Shown: one piece after another, positions 53,672 through 63,787 of the stretch | Position numbering within the stretch: the first letter of the stretch is position 1 | How the letters are laid out: each line of letters starts with the position of its first letter | Assembly (NCBI GenBank): GCA_947503005.1 | Contig: CANNCA010000001.1 | Location: forward strand, 248,001-312,000 | From: an uncultured Flavobacteriaceae bacterium | Lineage (GTDB): Bacteria > Bacteroidota > Bacteroidia > Flavobacteriales > Flavobacteriaceae | Direction of reading: 5' to 3' | DNA length: 64,000 bases | Translations under genes and position numbers: made by a program | The notes under the pieces: generated by a model | What the model saw: only the letters and a program-made list of their open reading frames with translations | Databases searched by the model: none | Told to the model about the DNA's origin: nothing

Positions 53672-56419
53672 CTAAACCTCCTTTTCAGTTAACGGGATAT
53701 CCGGGTTGCCTATCTCTTTTATCAATCTGCTCAGTTCCTCCTTAAAGAAGGATAAGGTATCTGAAGTAATCAGATAGTCCTTTGTTCGACTACCTTTGCT
53801 GGGTTTGGTCGCAAAGCGTAACATTCCTGCATTCAAATTTTTAAAGGAAATGATGCCCGATTCTAGTGTTTCTATTGAATTGTCAGAGGCATACATCAAT
53901 GCATAGCACAAGAGTTGAAAGGCTTTGCTGTAGTCATAATCCGTAGTGACGTCAAACCAATCCACGATTTCTACATTTTTGGATTCTACTTTACCCGTTT
54001 TGTAATCGATGATTCGCAGCTGTCCATCTCTTCGGTCAATACGGTCCAGTTTCCCCTTTAGAACCACGGGGAAATCAACTCCATTAATATCAAGTGTCAC
54101 GGACAATTTTTGCTCAATCCCTACTATTTCAATTATATGTGTTTCGGCATCTTTGATATCTTGGTCAAGAAAATTGGAGATATAACGTTCCACTACCTCA
54201 AAAGCGATTAGGTTTTTACCCGTATTAATGTCGCCTTCCATATAGTTTTTAGCAAATTGCCTTTTAACCACCTTTCGTATTTCCTTTTTTGCTGCTTTGA
54301 GCATTTCATGATGCAAGACTTTACCTATGAATGGAGTGTAGAGTTCCTCTAAGGTATCATGTACAATTGTACCAAAAGTATTGGCCGCAATGGTTTCTTC
54401 CACTTCTAAGGTGTCGTTAATTCCTAATATATTTCGTTTATAAAAATCAATCGGGTTTCTGATGTAGTTACTTAGTGAAGTGGGGGAAAACCCTTTGGTA
54501 GCGTGTTGTTCTATAAGTTGCATTAAACCGTCATCTTTCGAAATGCTTACTAATACTTTTTCGTTGGGTTCGATTTTCGGCATGGCCACACTTGAGGTAA
54601 TATCGTCGGTTTTAGTAATATCCGTCAATAATTGTGCTATGAGCCTACTTTTCTCACCTCCTTCCAAGACGTCAGGTTCGGTATTGTATAATATGTATAT
54701 GTTTTTTGCACGTTGCAATAGGCGATAAAAATGATAGGTATAGACGGCATCCTTTTCCTTGTAGGTTGGCAGCCCAAAATTTACTTTCAGGTCAAATGGA
54801 ATAAATGAATTGTTTGATTTTCCCGAAGGCAAGATTCCCTCATTGACCGAGGTGATTATCACTGTTTCAAAGTCAAGATTTCTGCTTTCCAACATTCCCA
54901 TGATTTGAAGACCCTCTAAAGGATCTCCTTGAAAATCAACCGTTTCTGAGGATAAGAGCTCTTTGAAAAGACATTGCAGCGATTTTGGATCATTTATAAA
55001 GTTGTTTTGCTGAACCAATTCCAATACTTGATTGAAAAGGTTGAAAAACCGGTAAAGGTATTCTATCCCTAAGGTGTCATTTGTGATTTCAAACTTTGAT
55101 TTTAAATCCCAAATGATTTCTATGCTACGCTTGATCAATTCCTCTGGAGATGGATTATCCCTGGAAAAAAGTATGGACAGTTGCTTACAATTATCGGAAT
55201 TACCCTTTAATTTTTCTGATGTTACGTAGGTCCAGTTTTTATTTTTTATTTCATTGCTAATGTTACTTGCATAGTCAATTTCTTCCTCGGTCAGAAAAAT
55301 TTTAATATAGGGGTGCGAAAGCAGCTCCAGAATTTTTCGATAAAACCATCCCTGTTCCTCACGATTGATATAAAGCCCCATGAACTGTGTAAAGAGATCA
55401 GCTAACGGGGTTTTATCTAAAGGATAGCCCATAGTAATATTGACGGCATCTATTTCCTCAGGAATAGAATTTAAAATGGGGTTTAAAAGTGACTCGTCAG
55501 CCAAAACGACGGCTGTATTTTTTAGCAGTTCAAAATTATCTTGATGTATATCTTTCAGGAGCTGCCCTACATATTTGGCTTGGGATACATTTTTCGGAAC
55601 ACCGATGATCTGAATGTTCTTTTTTGAAGCATAATGGGTACTGATTCCTTTTAGTTTATGGTTTTGTAGGTAAGGCCATGATTTTTGATGAGCCCGTATA
55701 AATAACCCAGCATCATGAATTGGGTCGTTCAAGAAATAAGAATCTATATCCCAATAGATGCTGGCGTTGGTGTTCATGAGTATTTTCTGAAGGAGCTCAC
55801 TTTCAGCTGTATTCAGAGCGTTAAAACCAATGAAAACATGGTTTTTAAGGGCATTAGACTCCAGGTAATAACTAAGCTGCTTGTAAGCTTCCCTATAGAC
55901 AAGACCTTGATGACCGAGTCCTTTTTGGAGGAGAGCATTATTGAAATTAACATAAAGCTCCTGAAGGCCATGCCAGAAATCAAGATAATCTTGGACCATT
56001 TTGGTTTTCGAAGGCTCTAAAGACCAATGGCTGACTTCTTGTATGGCAGAGAGGTTTGAAAAGAGTTTATGAGCATCTATGAGATAACGGTCTATTTCGT
56101 TGATATCTTGAAGTAGTGTTTGGCCCCATTTCGAGAATGCAAAGAAACTATCTACCTCAGTTTTCGAGGTTTTTTGATATACATTATAAAGCTCGAAAAG
56201 CTGCTGGGTATTCGTGGCATATGAAATACCCGATATTTTTTCTACAAAAGCTTCGATACTGTATATCTCGGGCGAAAAAAAGGTCTTTTTAGTCGTTTCA
56301 ACTAGCGCTTTGATTAGAAAGTTACCAGCGCGTTTACTGGGAAGTATGAAGACCGTGTTCTCTAAAGAATGATGTTCTTTCGCTAGATTATCTACAACTT
56401 CTTCTAAGAAACTTTGCAT
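53672..56419 (-). CDS. AddB-like PD-(D/E)XK nuclease
   Basis: 915 residues. The N-terminus (VFILPSKRAGNFLIKALVE) matches the AddB/RexB-like helicase-derived region of Bacteroidota, and the C-terminal nuclease holds D805-Y-K807 (IIDYKTGK). Partner of the AddA-like gene at 59147 in double-strand end resection and recombination. No Fe-S cluster cysteines of the B. subtilis AddB type are visible at the C-terminus. The gene product of the intervening ompA and kbl is not functionally linked in an obvious way. Confidence 0.86.
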   Translation of the reverse strand: MQSFLEEVVDNLAKEHHSLENTVFILPSKRAGNFLIKALVETTKKTFFSPEIYSIEAFVEKISGISYATNTQQLFELYNVYQKTSKTEVDSFFAFSKWGQTLLQDINEIDRYLIDAHKLFSNLSAIQEVSHWSLEPSKTKMVQDYLDFWHGLQELYVNFNNALLQKGLGHQGLVYREAYKQLSYYLESNALKNHVFIGFNALNTAESELLQKILMNTNASIYWDIDSYFLNDPIHDAGLFIRAHQKSWPYLQNHKLKGISTHYASKKNIQIIGVPKNVSQAKYVGQLLKDIHQDNFELLKNTAVVLADESLLNPILNSIPEEIDAVNITMGYPLDKTPLADLFTQFMGLYINREEQGWFYRKILELLSHPYIKIFLTEEEIDYASNISNEIKNKNWTYVTSEKLKGNSDNCKQLSILFSRDNPSPEELIKRSIEIIWDLKSKFEITNDTLGIEYLYRFFNLFNQVLELVQQNNFINDPKSLQCLFKELLSSETVDFQGDPLEGLQIMGMLESRNLDFETVIITSVNEGILPSGKSNNSFIPFDLKVNFGLPTYKEKDAVYTYHFYRLLQRAKNIYILYNTEPDVLEGGEKSRLIAQLLTDITKTDDITSSVAMPKIEPNEKVLVSISKDDGLMQLIEQHATKGFSPTSLSNYIRNPIDFYKRNILGINDTLEVEETIAANTFGTIVHDTLEELYTPFIGKVLHHEMLKAAKKEIRKVVKRQFAKNYMEGDINTGKNLIAFEVVERYISNFLDQDIKDAETHIIEIVGIEQKLSVTLDINGVDFPVVLKGKLDRIDRRDGQLRIIDYKTGKVESKNVEIVDWFDVTTDYDYSKAFQLLCYALMYASDNSIETLESGIISFKNLNAGMLRFATKPSKGSRTKDYLITSDTLSFFKEELSRLIKEIGNPDIPLTEKEV

Positions 56420-56436
56420 AGGGAATAAAAATAAAA

Positions 56437-56460
56437 AAAGCTCCGCATTTGCGGAGCTTT
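56437..56460 (-). terminator. Terminator after ompA
   Basis: AAAGCTCCGC and GCGGAGCTTT with a 4-nt ATTT loop; on the minus strand the stem is followed by T residues. It lies 26 bp after the ompA stop and just before the addB-like start. Confidence 0.8.
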
Positions 56461-56485
56461 TACTATTGTAATACGGAATGAAATC

Positions 56486-57829
56486 TTATTCTTTAACCAA
56501 GTTGATTTCAACCCTTCTGTTTTGTGCTCTACCAGCTCTAGTGTTATTAGTGGCGATAGGCTTATCTTCACCATAACCTGCAGCTGATAACCTGAATTCA
56601 TCAATTCCTTTATCAACCAAGAATTCTTTTACTGAAAGCGCTCTTGCCTCAGAAAGGGCTTGGTTAGTTTTAGCACCACCTTGACTATCAGTATGACCAT
56701 CAACTGAGAATTTAGCTGTAGGATACTCTTTCAAGATTGTGATAATATCAACCATTACTGAAGTAGACTCTGCCTTGATAGAAGACTTACCAGTATCGAA
56801 CAAGATAGTTCTAGCATAGTCGTTCAATTGTTTTTGAACTTCTTCAGTCACCTCTGGGCAACCTTCGTTTGCAACAGTACCAGCAACATCTGGACATTTA
56901 TCATCTTTGTCCAATACGCTGTCACCATCTTTATCTGGCCATGGGCATCCTTTGTTCTCAGCAGGACCTGCTTCGTTAGGACATTCATCATCTTTATCAG
57001 CAACACCGTCACCGTCAGCATCAGGACAACCAGCTAAAGCTGCAAGACCTGCTTCGTTAGGACAAGCATCATCTTTATCGGCAACACCGTCACCGTCAGC
57101 ATCAGGACAACCGTTCATTTCTTTTGAACCAGCAGCATTAGGACAAGCATCTTTGCTATCTTCGATACCATCACCGTCAGCATCAGGGCAGCCATTGAAA
57201 GCCTCTAAACCGGCTACTTCAGGGCAAGCATCGTCTCTATCATAGATACCGTCACCATCGGTGTCAGTTCCACCGAATTTAACAGAGATACCAGCAAGAT
57301 GTTGCCAGTGAGTTACTCCGTAATCTTCAAATGCATGTTTGTAACCTGTTTGAAGTGTAAGACCGATGTTATCGGTAAACCAAAGGTTAAGACCAAGACC
57401 GGCATTAACTGTACCAGCTCCGATTTCATCAACCCAAGTATAACCACCACCTACTTCTAAGAATGGTTGGAACTTTGCTTCTTTAATAAGGTTATATTTG
57501 ATTGTACCATCCAAAGCGTAGTGCGAAAGATCGTCAACTCGAACATCACCTAATTTGCTGATTCTGTTCAAAGAACCACGAACGCCAACGGCAAATCCGT
57601 CACCAACAGACTTAGAAACTCCGATGTACGAAATTGATGGAAGAATATTCCAGTGATCATTAGCGTTGAAGAGCTCGTTACCGAAAGAACTTACATCCCC
57701 AGTTGGATATACGTCAATGGCATTTACCCCAAACTGAACTTGCCAAGGGTTATTCTCGTCTTGCGCTTGTATGTTGTTGAAACCTACCACTAATAGGGCA
57801 ACAACCATTAATTTGCTAAGATGTTTCAT
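56486..57829 (-). CDS. OmpA-family outer-membrane protein with thrombospondin type 3 repeats
   Basis: 447 residues. A signal peptide (ends [10 protein letters not shown]) leads into an eight-strand OmpA-like barrel (about 25-190), four or five calcium-binding type 3 repeats (DADGDGI/V, DxDDxCP; about 195-320) and an OmpA peptidoglycan-binding C-terminus ([15 protein letters not shown] through NRRVEINLV). Abundant outer-membrane anchor in Bacteroidota. It has an unusually good promoter (57864-57894) and terminator. Confidence 0.95.
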   Translation of the reverse strand: MKHLSKLMVVALLVVGFNNIQAQDENNPWQVQFGVNAIDVYPTGDVSSFGNELFNANDHWNILPSISYIGVSKSVGDGFAVGVRGSLNRISKLGDVRVDDLSHYALDGTIKYNLIKEAKFQPFLEVGGGYTWVDEIGAGTVNAGLGLNLWFTDNIGLTLQTGYKHAFEDYGVTHWQHLAGISVKFGGTDTDGDGIYDRDDACPEVAGLEAFNGCPDADGDGIEDSKDACPNAAGSKEMNGCPDADGDGVADKDDACPNEAGLAALAGCPDADGDGVADKDDECPNEAGPAENKGCPWPDKDGDSVLDKDDKCPDVAGTVANEGCPEVTEEVQKQLNDYARTILFDTGKSSIKAESTSVMVDIITILKEYPTAKFSVDGHTDSQGGAKTNQALSEARALSVKEFLVDKGIDEFRLSAAGYGEDKPIATNNTRAGRAQNRRVEINLVKE

Positions 57830-57863
57830 GTGTAAAATTTTAAGTTTAAGTGTTATTTAACCG

Positions 57864-57894
57864 CAAATGTAAGCCGTTAAACGTTATTAACAAA
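57864..57894 (-). promoter_or_regulatory. Consensus promoter of ompA
   Basis: On the minus strand TTTG, exactly 19 nt, TACATTTG: a full match to the Bacteroidota promoter. It predicts a leader of about 31 nt. Confidence 0.75.
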
Positions 57895-57941
57895 ATCAAT
57901 TTATTTATTTTTTAATGCATTTCATGGAGGAATTAACGCAT

Positions 57942-59135
57942 TTAAACGACATTTAATTGCCTTCCTACCTCAATAAAAGCTTGAATTGCTTTATCTAAAT
58001 GTTCTTTTTTATGGGCTGCAGATAGTTGAACCCTAATGCGGGCCTTGTCTTTTGGCACTACTGGATAGAAGAACCCGATGACATAAATACCTTTTTCTAA
58101 AAGCAAATCGGCCATTTGTTGCGAAAGTTTAGCATCATATAGCATTACTGGTACAATAGCCGAATCACCATCAATGATATCAAAGCCTGCCGCTTTCATT
58201 CCTTTTTTGAAATAGGTTGTATTCTCCTCTAGTGTGTCACGAAGAGAAGTATCGTTCTCAAGCATCTCGAAAACCTTTATCGAGGCACCTACAATGGCGG
58301 GAGCCAACGAATTTGAAAACAAATAAGGCCTTGAGCGTTGTCGTAAGATTTCAATAATTTCTTTTTTACCTGTGGTATATCCTCCCATGGCACCACCAAG
58401 GGCTTTACCTAAAGTGCCCGTTATTATGTCAATTCGGTTCATGACACCTTTTTCTTCCAACGTACCACGACCTGTTTTTCCGATAAAACCTGTGGCATGA
58501 CATTCGTCTATCATTACGAGGGCATCGTATTGTTCAGCAAGTTCACATATTTTATCCAAGGGCGCTACCAGACCATCCATGGAGAAAACACCGTCGGTGA
58601 CGATAATCTTAAATCTAGCTTCATCTTCATTGGCCTGAACAAGTTGTTTTTCGAGGTCGGCCATATCGCTATTGGCATAACGGTATCTTTTAGCTTTGCA
58701 CAAACGAACGCCATCTATAATCGATGCATGATTCAGCGAATCGGAAATAATGGCATCTTCAGCATTTAGCAAGGGTTCGAAAACCCCGCCATTGGCATCA
58801 AAGCAGGCGGCGTACAAAATAGTATCTTCAGTACCATAAAAATCGGCAATCTTCTGCTCTAGTTCTTTGTGAATGTCTTGCGTGCCACAAATGAAGCGAA
58901 CCGATGACATTCCAAAGCCATGCGAATCCATGGTGTCCTTAGCTGCCTGAATAACTTCAGGGTGAGATGAAAGCCCCAAATAATTATTGGCACAGAAATT
59001 TATGACTTCCTCCCCTGTAGAAATTTTTATGACAGCATCTTGGGGCGAAGTGATGATACGCTCCTTTTTATATAGTCCGTCTTCCTTTATTTGCTGGAGT
59101 TCCTTCTGTAAATGATTTTTAATTTTTCCGTACAT
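57942..59135 (-). CDS. kbl: Glycine C-acetyltransferase (2-amino-3-ketobutyrate-CoA ligase)
   Basis: 397 residues. The PLP lysine is K244 ([14 protein letters not shown]), with the [11 protein letters not shown] motif at about 207-217 and [10 protein letters not shown] near 133. It splits 2-amino-3-oxobutyrate to glycine and acetyl-CoA in threonine catabolism; the tdh partner is not in the window. It is 11 bp from the addA-like stop, so the two may share a transcript. Confidence 0.95.
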   Translation of the reverse strand: MYGKIKNHLQKELQQIKEDGLYKKERIITSPQDAVIKISTGEEVINFCANNYLGLSSHPEVIQAAKDTMDSHGFGMSSVRFICGTQDIHKELEQKIADFYGTEDTILYAACFDANGGVFEPLLNAEDAIISDSLNHASIIDGVRLCKAKRYRYANSDMADLEKQLVQANEDEARFKIIVTDGVFSMDGLVAPLDKICELAEQYDALVMIDECHATGFIGKTGRGTLEEKGVMNRIDIITGTLGKALGGAMGGYTTGKKEIIEILRQRSRPYLFSNSLAPAIVGASIKVFEMLENDTSLRDTLEENTTYFKKGMKAAGFDIIDGDSAIVPVMLYDAKLSQQMADLLLEKGIYVIGFFYPVVPKDKARIRVQLSAAHKKEHLDKAIQAFIEVGRQLNVV

Positions 59136-59146
59136 AATTTTAAGTT

Positions 59147-62100
59147 CTAAATGAATTCGGGTATTACTGCTTCGTTAATATATATGATGATTTTATTTTT
59201 TATGGAATAACCCATTGCTTTAAGCGCATCGGCATAGGAATACAATTGCTCTTTGTATTTAGGATTTTGCTTCCCAGTTTTATAATCTATAATCGTAGCT
59301 TTTGAGTCTTGAATCACAATGCGGTCAGGGCGTAAAATTTTTCCGTTTTCAGTGATAATGTCCCTTTCGTTTTTAACTTCAAGGCCTTCCTTATAATACG
59401 GGGCTAATTTAGGATGTTCTATAATAGCATAGATTTTATTTTTCAATAGTTCTAACTCTTCTGACGCCAAATCCCCAGAGCGAATGACAAGTTCCATTGC
59501 CTTCTGCACATCTTTTTCGGTCTCTATGAGTCCCATAATGAAATGAACAAGATTCCCTTTTGATATAGCATCCTCACGAGTTGTATCCCAGAGCACCCCT
59601 GATTTTGCAAGGATTCTGAAACTAGGTCTATCCTTGAATGAGTATTGATAAGGTATGGTTTCGGAATTATTCGAAGCATAATTTTGTTCATTGCCTTCCA
59701 ATACTCCAAAGGAATAATTGTCCACTGTCTCGTTCCATAATCCATTTTCCTTCAAAAACTGAATGAACAGGCCTGAATAGTAGTTGGGTTTGTGCGCTCC
59801 TGTTTTGGACAAGTCTTTCTTCGTGATGACATAAAGAGCTTTTACGGCCCTGGTCATTGCTACATAAAGCACGTTAAAGGCGTCAAGTTCTAATTTTTGG
59901 TGTTCTTCGTTGTAAGCTGCTTCGGCTATAGAAGAATAATTGACAACCTCTTGCTTCTTAGAAATCAACACTTCTTCGAAACCATCGTAAGAAACTGGTT
60001 CCACCGGAAGCCATAATTTTGGTTCTATCTCTTGATAGATATTCGAATTGGCAAAAGGATAAATAACTATTTCGAACTCTAGACCTTTCGCTTTGTGAAC
60101 GGTCATGATTTGAACCGCATTCACAGCTGCTGGTGCCGCTATGCTGAGGCTGTCCTTTTTCTTTTCCCAATAGGCCAAGAAAATAGGTGCGCCAATGCCC
60201 TCTTTCTGTTCTATTTCTAGGACAACATCCATAAAATGATTCACATAACCATCAGAATTGCGCGCAAGATCAAATTGTTTAATGGCATATTCTAATCCAT
60301 CAAAAACAGATAGGGTTTTCAATTTATCCAGGTCATATCTAAAAGAAGATTTCAATACTTCAGTAGGGTTCCTAAGATGTTTTGAAATGAAATAATGGCG
60401 ATTTTCCATTCCTATTGAAAGAAAGGATAGAACTTCGTAGGCTAGTTCCATATCCTCCGGTTGGTTTTGAAGTCGAAGAAGATTGACTAAAAAACGAATT
60501 TTAGGGTTGCTTTTCAGCAAAAGACTTTCCGATGAGATTATCGGTATTTGATGCTGTGTCAAATAATCTGCCAACAGCACCCCTTCTTTATTGCCTCTCA
60601 CCAAAATGCAAATATCCTTATAGCTGTATTTCTTTTCCCTTACCGCTTTAACTATATTCAAAACTTCTACACAGTATGCTGTTACTAAATTTTCACCATC
60701 TTCTGGCTCTAAAAAAGTAAGCTTTACCAGGCCACCTTCTTTGGCATTGTATTTTTGTTGGTTACCGTCTTCGAAAAGGGTACGGTAGATACCATTGTTC
60801 AATAAGGGGCTTGTAGCCGTAAAAAAGGAATTATTGAATTTTATGATTTCTTCATAGCTTCGATAGTTTTGGGGTAGTACTTCAATTTGCGGAGGTATAA
60901 CGAAGGGATTGGTGTTGCGATTTACCAAATTCAAAAACTGTTCGGCTTTGCCACCACGCCACCGATATATAGCTTGTTTTGCATCGCCTACTAGGAAGAG
61001 AGAGCCATTTTCTGTCGATAAAGCATTGTCGATCAGTGGAATCAGATTATTCCATTGCATTTCAGAGGTGTCCTGAAATTCATCGATAAAATAATGGCGG
61101 TATTTTTCTCCCAGACGTTCATAGATAAAAGGTGCAGGTTGATTTTTTATCTCGTTCGAGATAATGGAATTGAATTCGGAAATCGATAATTGATCGCGTT
61201 CTCTCTGAATGGCCTTTACTTCTTGTTGAATTGCATTTATGACTGTAAGGGGAACGATGTTCTTATAAACGTTTTTTAAGAATTGATAGGAATAGGCGCT
61301 ATTTTTAATAGTATTAAAATGTTGAGAGAAGTGGTGATGTAAACTATCGAGTATCGCTTTTTTTGCCCCATCACATTTGCCAGCATATAACGGTTCTGAG
61401 TCGAAGTTCTGTTTCCATCCCGCCTTGAAATCCATGGTAAAATCTCTATTTTTAATTTTGAGTAGAAATTTTGGGAACCAGCTTGATTTGAAATCGGAAT
61501 GCTCTAGTCCATTTTCATCCATTGTTCGAAGCGCTTCCGTGGCAGCAGAAGTAATGGTCTTTTCTAGCGTACTTAGCTTCTTTTGGATTGTATTTTGAAA
61601 ACTTAGAAACGCGTCAACACTTTTAGTTTCAAATTTTTTAAGATGCTGTTCATCGGTTTCGTTGAAAATCAGCTTTCCTACTTTGTTCAAATCGATAGCA
61701 ATGTCCCAACTTTTGTCGTCGTCGATTTTTTCCAAGGCAAAATCCACTAAAACTTTGGTGAGTTGCCTATCTCTTCCTGCTTTGTTAATAAGTCTTGACA
61801 CTGCTTCATCCAGTAATAAGTCTCTATCCAAAACCACCTCGAAGTTCTGGGGCAACTTAAGGTCCTTAGCAAAAGTTCTTATAAGGCGGTGGGTGAATTT
61901 ATCTATAGTGGAAATATCGAAAAAAGCATAATTATGGAGAATTTCCTTTAAGGTAGTCGTAGCTCTTGTTTGTAGGGTGTCAGCATCCAATTTGAGTTCT
62001 TTTGAAATTTCAAGAAACATAGAAGTTGTTGTGTTTCGACTGAAATCGAAAAGGCTACCCAAAATGCGCTCCTTCATTTCATTGACCGCTTTATTGGTAA

Positions 62101-62227
62101 AGGTGATGGCCAAAATTCTCTGATAGCTTCTACTTGAAGAAAGTATGATTTTTAGATACTCTTTGGTAAGGGTGTATGTCTTACCGGATCCCGCTGAGGC
62201 ATTGTATATCTTGAAAGAGGTATCCAC
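59147..62227 (-). CDS. AddA-like UvrD-type helicase with PD-(D/E)XK nuclease domain
   Basis: 1026 residues. SF1 helicase motifs: ASAGSGKT (Walker A, G13-K16), [12 protein letters not shown] (motif II), [14 protein letters not shown] (III), and [13 protein letters not shown] and YVAMTRA (V/VI). The C-terminal nuclease carries D981-Y-K983 (IIDYKTGK). This is the ATP-dependent helicase-nuclease subunit of the AddAB/RecBCD-type enzyme, pairing with the gene at 53672. Confidence 0.92.
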   Translation of the reverse strand: MDTSFKIYNASAGSGKTYTLTKEYLKIILSSSRSYQRILAITFTNKAVNEMKERILGSLFDFSRNTTTSMFLEISKELKLDADTLQTRATTTLKEILHNYAFFDISTIDKFTHRLIRTFAKDLKLPQNFEVVLDRDLLLDEAVSRLINKAGRDRQLTKVLVDFALEKIDDDKSWDIAIDLNKVGKLIFNETDEQHLKKFETKSVDAFLSFQNTIQKKLSTLEKTITSAATEALRTMDENGLEHSDFKSSWFPKFLLKIKNRDFTMDFKAGWKQNFDSEPLYAGKCDGAKKAILDSLHHHFSQHFNTIKNSAYSYQFLKNVYKNIVPLTVINAIQQEVKAIQRERDQLSISEFNSIISNEIKNQPAPFIYERLGEKYRHYFIDEFQDTSEMQWNNLIPLIDNALSTENGSLFLVGDAKQAIYRWRGGKAEQFLNLVNRNTNPFVIPPQIEVLPQNYRSYEEIIKFNNSFFTATSPLLNNGIYRTLFEDGNQQKYNAKEGGLVKLTFLEPEDGENLVTAYCVEVLNIVKAVREKKYSYKDICILVRGNKEGVLLADYLTQHQIPIISSESLLLKSNPKIRFLVNLLRLQNQPEDMELAYEVLSFLSIGMENRHYFISKHLRNPTEVLKSSFRYDLDKLKTLSVFDGLEYAIKQFDLARNSDGYVNHFMDVVLEIEQKEGIGAPIFLAYWEKKKDSLSIAAPAAVNAVQIMTVHKAKGLEFEIVIYPFANSNIYQEIEPKLWLPVEPVSYDGFEEVLISKKQEVVNYSSIAEAAYNEEHQKLELDAFNVLYVAMTRAVKALYVITKKDLSKTGAHKPNYYSGLFIQFLKENGLWNETVDNYSFGVLEGNEQNYASNNSETIPYQYSFKDRPSFRILAKSGVLWDTTREDAISKGNLVHFIMGLIETEKDVQKAMELVIRSGDLASEELELLKNKIYAIIEHPKLAPYYKEGLEVKNERDIITENGKILRPDRIVIQDSKATIIDYKTGKQNPKYKEQLYSYADALKAMGYSIKNKIIIYINEAVIPEFI

Positions 62228-62347
62228 AGATTTTTAGTTGCAAATTAAGCATTCCTAAATGGTTCTTAACAAATATTTAGAGGAATGTAATTGTTAAAAA
62301 ACGTAAATTTGAAGAACACTAGTAATTAATCTAAAAATACAATAATT

Positions 62348-62956
62348 ATGGCTTTTGAATTACCAAAATTACCCTATGCTTATGATGCATTGGAACCACA
62401 TATTGATGCCAGAACCATGGAAATACATCACACTAAACACCACAATGGATATACTGCGAAGTTGAATGCCGCAATAGAAGGCACTGATTTAGAAGGAAAG
62501 TCGATTGAAGACATTTTGACCAATCTAGATATGTCAAATGGTGCGGTAAGGAACAATGGCGGAGGCTTTTTCAACCATTCACTTTTTTGGGAAGTAATGT
62601 CTCCTAACGGCGGTGGAACGCCTACAGGTGCTTTCGCCGATGTGATAAATGATGCTTTTGGATCCTTCGATAGTTTTAAGGAAAAGTTCAGCACAGCTGC
62701 AGGCACGAGATTTGGTTCGGGTTGGGCTTGGCTTTGTGTACATAAAGGAGGCAAAGTAGAGGTGTGTTCAACACCAAATCAAGATAATTCGTTGATGCCG
62801 AATACAGGATGTGGTGGACACCCTATCCTAGGCTTGGATGTTTGGGAGCATGCCTATTATCTGAACTATCAAAATAGAAGACCAGATTATGTACAGGCTT
62901 TTTTCAATGTCATTAATTGGGACAAGGTTTCAGCGCTTTATGAAGCTAATAAGTAA
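62348..62956 (+). CDS. sodA: Superoxide dismutase (Fe/Mn family)
   Basis: 202 residues. Metal ligands H27, H77, D164 and H168. The second-sphere Gln is at the C-terminal position (Q145, [10 protein letters not shown]) and the N-terminal position is Gly ([10 protein letters not shown]), as in Mn-type enzymes, so Mn or cambialistic use is likely. It removes superoxide in the cytoplasm. A TAAATTTG box at 62304-62311 matches the -7 consensus. It ends at a good terminator. Confidence 0.95.
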   Translation: MAFELPKLPYAYDALEPHIDARTMEIHHTKHHNGYTAKLNAAIEGTDLEGKSIEDILTNLDMSNGAVRNNGGGFFNHSLFWEVMSPNGGGTPTGAFADVINDAFGSFDSFKEKFSTAAGTRFGSGWAWLCVHKGGKVEVCSTPNQDNSLMPNTGCGGHPILGLDVWEHAYYLNYQNRRPDYVQAFFNVINWDKVSALYEANK

Positions 62957-62980
62957 TCTGCAAGCCGAAAACATAATGTA

Positions 62981-63016
62981 AAAAAGCCCCTTCACTCATA
63001 GTGAAGGGGCTTTTTT
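62981..63016 (+). terminator. Terminator after sod
   Basis: A perfect 10-bp stem (GCCCCTTCAC with its complement), 5-nt loop, flanked by A and T runs, so it could work from both sides. Confidence 0.85.
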
Positions 63017-63034
63017 GATTTGAATTTAAAATAG

Positions 63035-63104
63035 AAAAGGGCGGAGAAGCCTCCACCCTTTTCGTCCCAAATCTTACCATAAACTTAACCTACTTATGCT
63101 ATGG
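63035..63104 (-). ncRNA. Repeated small RNA element, copy A
   Basis: Read on the minus strand: CCATAGCATAAGTAGGTTAA at 63104 downwards, then a hairpin GGGTGGAG-GCTT-CTCCGCCC followed by T residues. The arm difference gives a U-G pair in the minus-strand RNA but a C-A mismatch in the plus-strand RNA, supporting the minus strand as the transcript. Promoter-like box at 63110-63117. About 70 nt. Confidence 0.6.
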
Positions 63105-63109
63105 CAATA

Positions 63110-63140
63110 CTAAATTACTGGTATTGTGCCAAATAAAAAA
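63110..63140 (-). promoter_or_regulatory. Promoter-like element for small RNA copy A
   Basis: Minus strand TAATTTAG (one mismatch to TAnnTTTG) ends 5 nt before the RNA body, with a T-tract about 18 nt upstream. Confidence 0.45.
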
Positions 63141-63240
63141 GAAATTTTAGGATTTTTTAAGAGCAATATTTGGTCAAAAACACATGCTTCCGCCCTTAAA
63201 AGTGAGGTTAACCTTGTTAAATACTGGGGTTTTCATAATA

Positions 63241-63310
63241 AAAAAGGCAGGGCTTAGCCCCACCTTTTTTCCCCAAATCTTACCATGAACTTAACCTACT
63301 TATGCTATGG
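63241..63310 (-). ncRNA. Repeated small RNA element, copy B
   Basis: Minus strand: a 40-nt body (63310-63271) identical to copy D, followed by the hairpin GGTGGGGC-TAA-GCCCTGCC and T residues. The arms have two G-U pairs in the minus-strand RNA and two mismatches in the plus-strand RNA. Promoter box at 63316-63323. About 70 nt. Confidence 0.65.
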
Positions 63311-63315
63311 TCCTC

Positions 63316-63347
63316 CAAAAGTAAGGTATCATTTGACTATTAAAAAA
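63316..63347 (-). promoter_or_regulatory. Promoter-like element for small RNA copy B
   Basis: Minus strand TACTTTTG, an exact TAnnTTTG, 5 nt before the body; T-tract 18 nt upstream. Confidence 0.55.
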
Positions 63348-63438
63348 GGTTTTAGTTAAACGTCAGTATACTTGGTTGAAATGCTTTTCTGATTTTTTTC
63401 GCACCCTAGAGAATGCAAATGTGAGGGTACTTAAAATA

Positions 63439-63488
63439 TAAAGGCGGAGCATTGCTCAGCCTTTATCCCCAAATGGTATCATGGAGCA
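63439..63488 (-). ncRNA. Degraded copy C of the small RNA element
   Basis: Keeps the hairpin (TAAAGGCTGAGC arm, one internal mismatch) and the adjacent ATTTGGGG of the body, but the rest has diverged and no TAnnTTTG box is found at the expected place. Probably inactive. Confidence 0.45.
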
Positions 63489-63680
63489 TTGAAATCGATA
63501 TCGTATTAAAAGTTGATCTCGAATTCATTTACCGACTATGGTTCTATAACGTCGGTTCATCGAATTGTGCTGTTTACCTCGATTATAGTTACTGGAAAGT
63601 GTTTCCCTTGGGTTTCGTTGGTTTGCACAGCCGTAGCCGTCAATTTTAATTAGTCGCAATCCCGAGAAGTTTATAAAAAT

Positions 63681-63749
63681 AAAAAGGCGGAGCATTGCTC
63701 CGCCTTTTTCCCCAAATCTTACCATGAACTTAACCTACTTATGCTATGG
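63681..63749 (-). ncRNA. Repeated small RNA element, copy D
   Basis: Minus strand: the same 40-nt body as copy B (63749-63710), then a perfect hairpin GGCGGAGC-AAT-GCTCCGCC and T residues. Promoter box at 63755-63762. The frame starting at the ATG in the body runs to 66 codons here but stops after 10 in copy B, so a shared peptide is unlikely. Confidence 0.65.
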
Positions 63750-63754
63750 TTTCA

Positions 63755-63787
63755 CAAATGTATGTTAGTGGGTTGCATCTAAAAAAA
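63755..63787 (-). promoter_or_regulatory. Promoter-like element for small RNA copy D
   Basis: Minus strand TACATTTG, an exact TAnnTTTG, 5 nt before the body; T-tract 18 nt upstream. Confidence 0.55.

Noticed and set aside
56907-57245. Ser/Pro/Ala-rich frame on the plus strand
   Set aside because: Mirror frame of the calcium-binding repeats of ompA; composition is a by-product of the repeats.
63525-63725. 66-codon frame on the minus strand across copy D
   Set aside because: The corresponding frame ends after 10 codons in copy B and differs in copy A, so it is not a conserved protein.
63035-63749. CRISPR array
   Set aside because: Only four units, irregular spacing of 130-440 bp, hairpin followed by a T-run in each; no cas genes.
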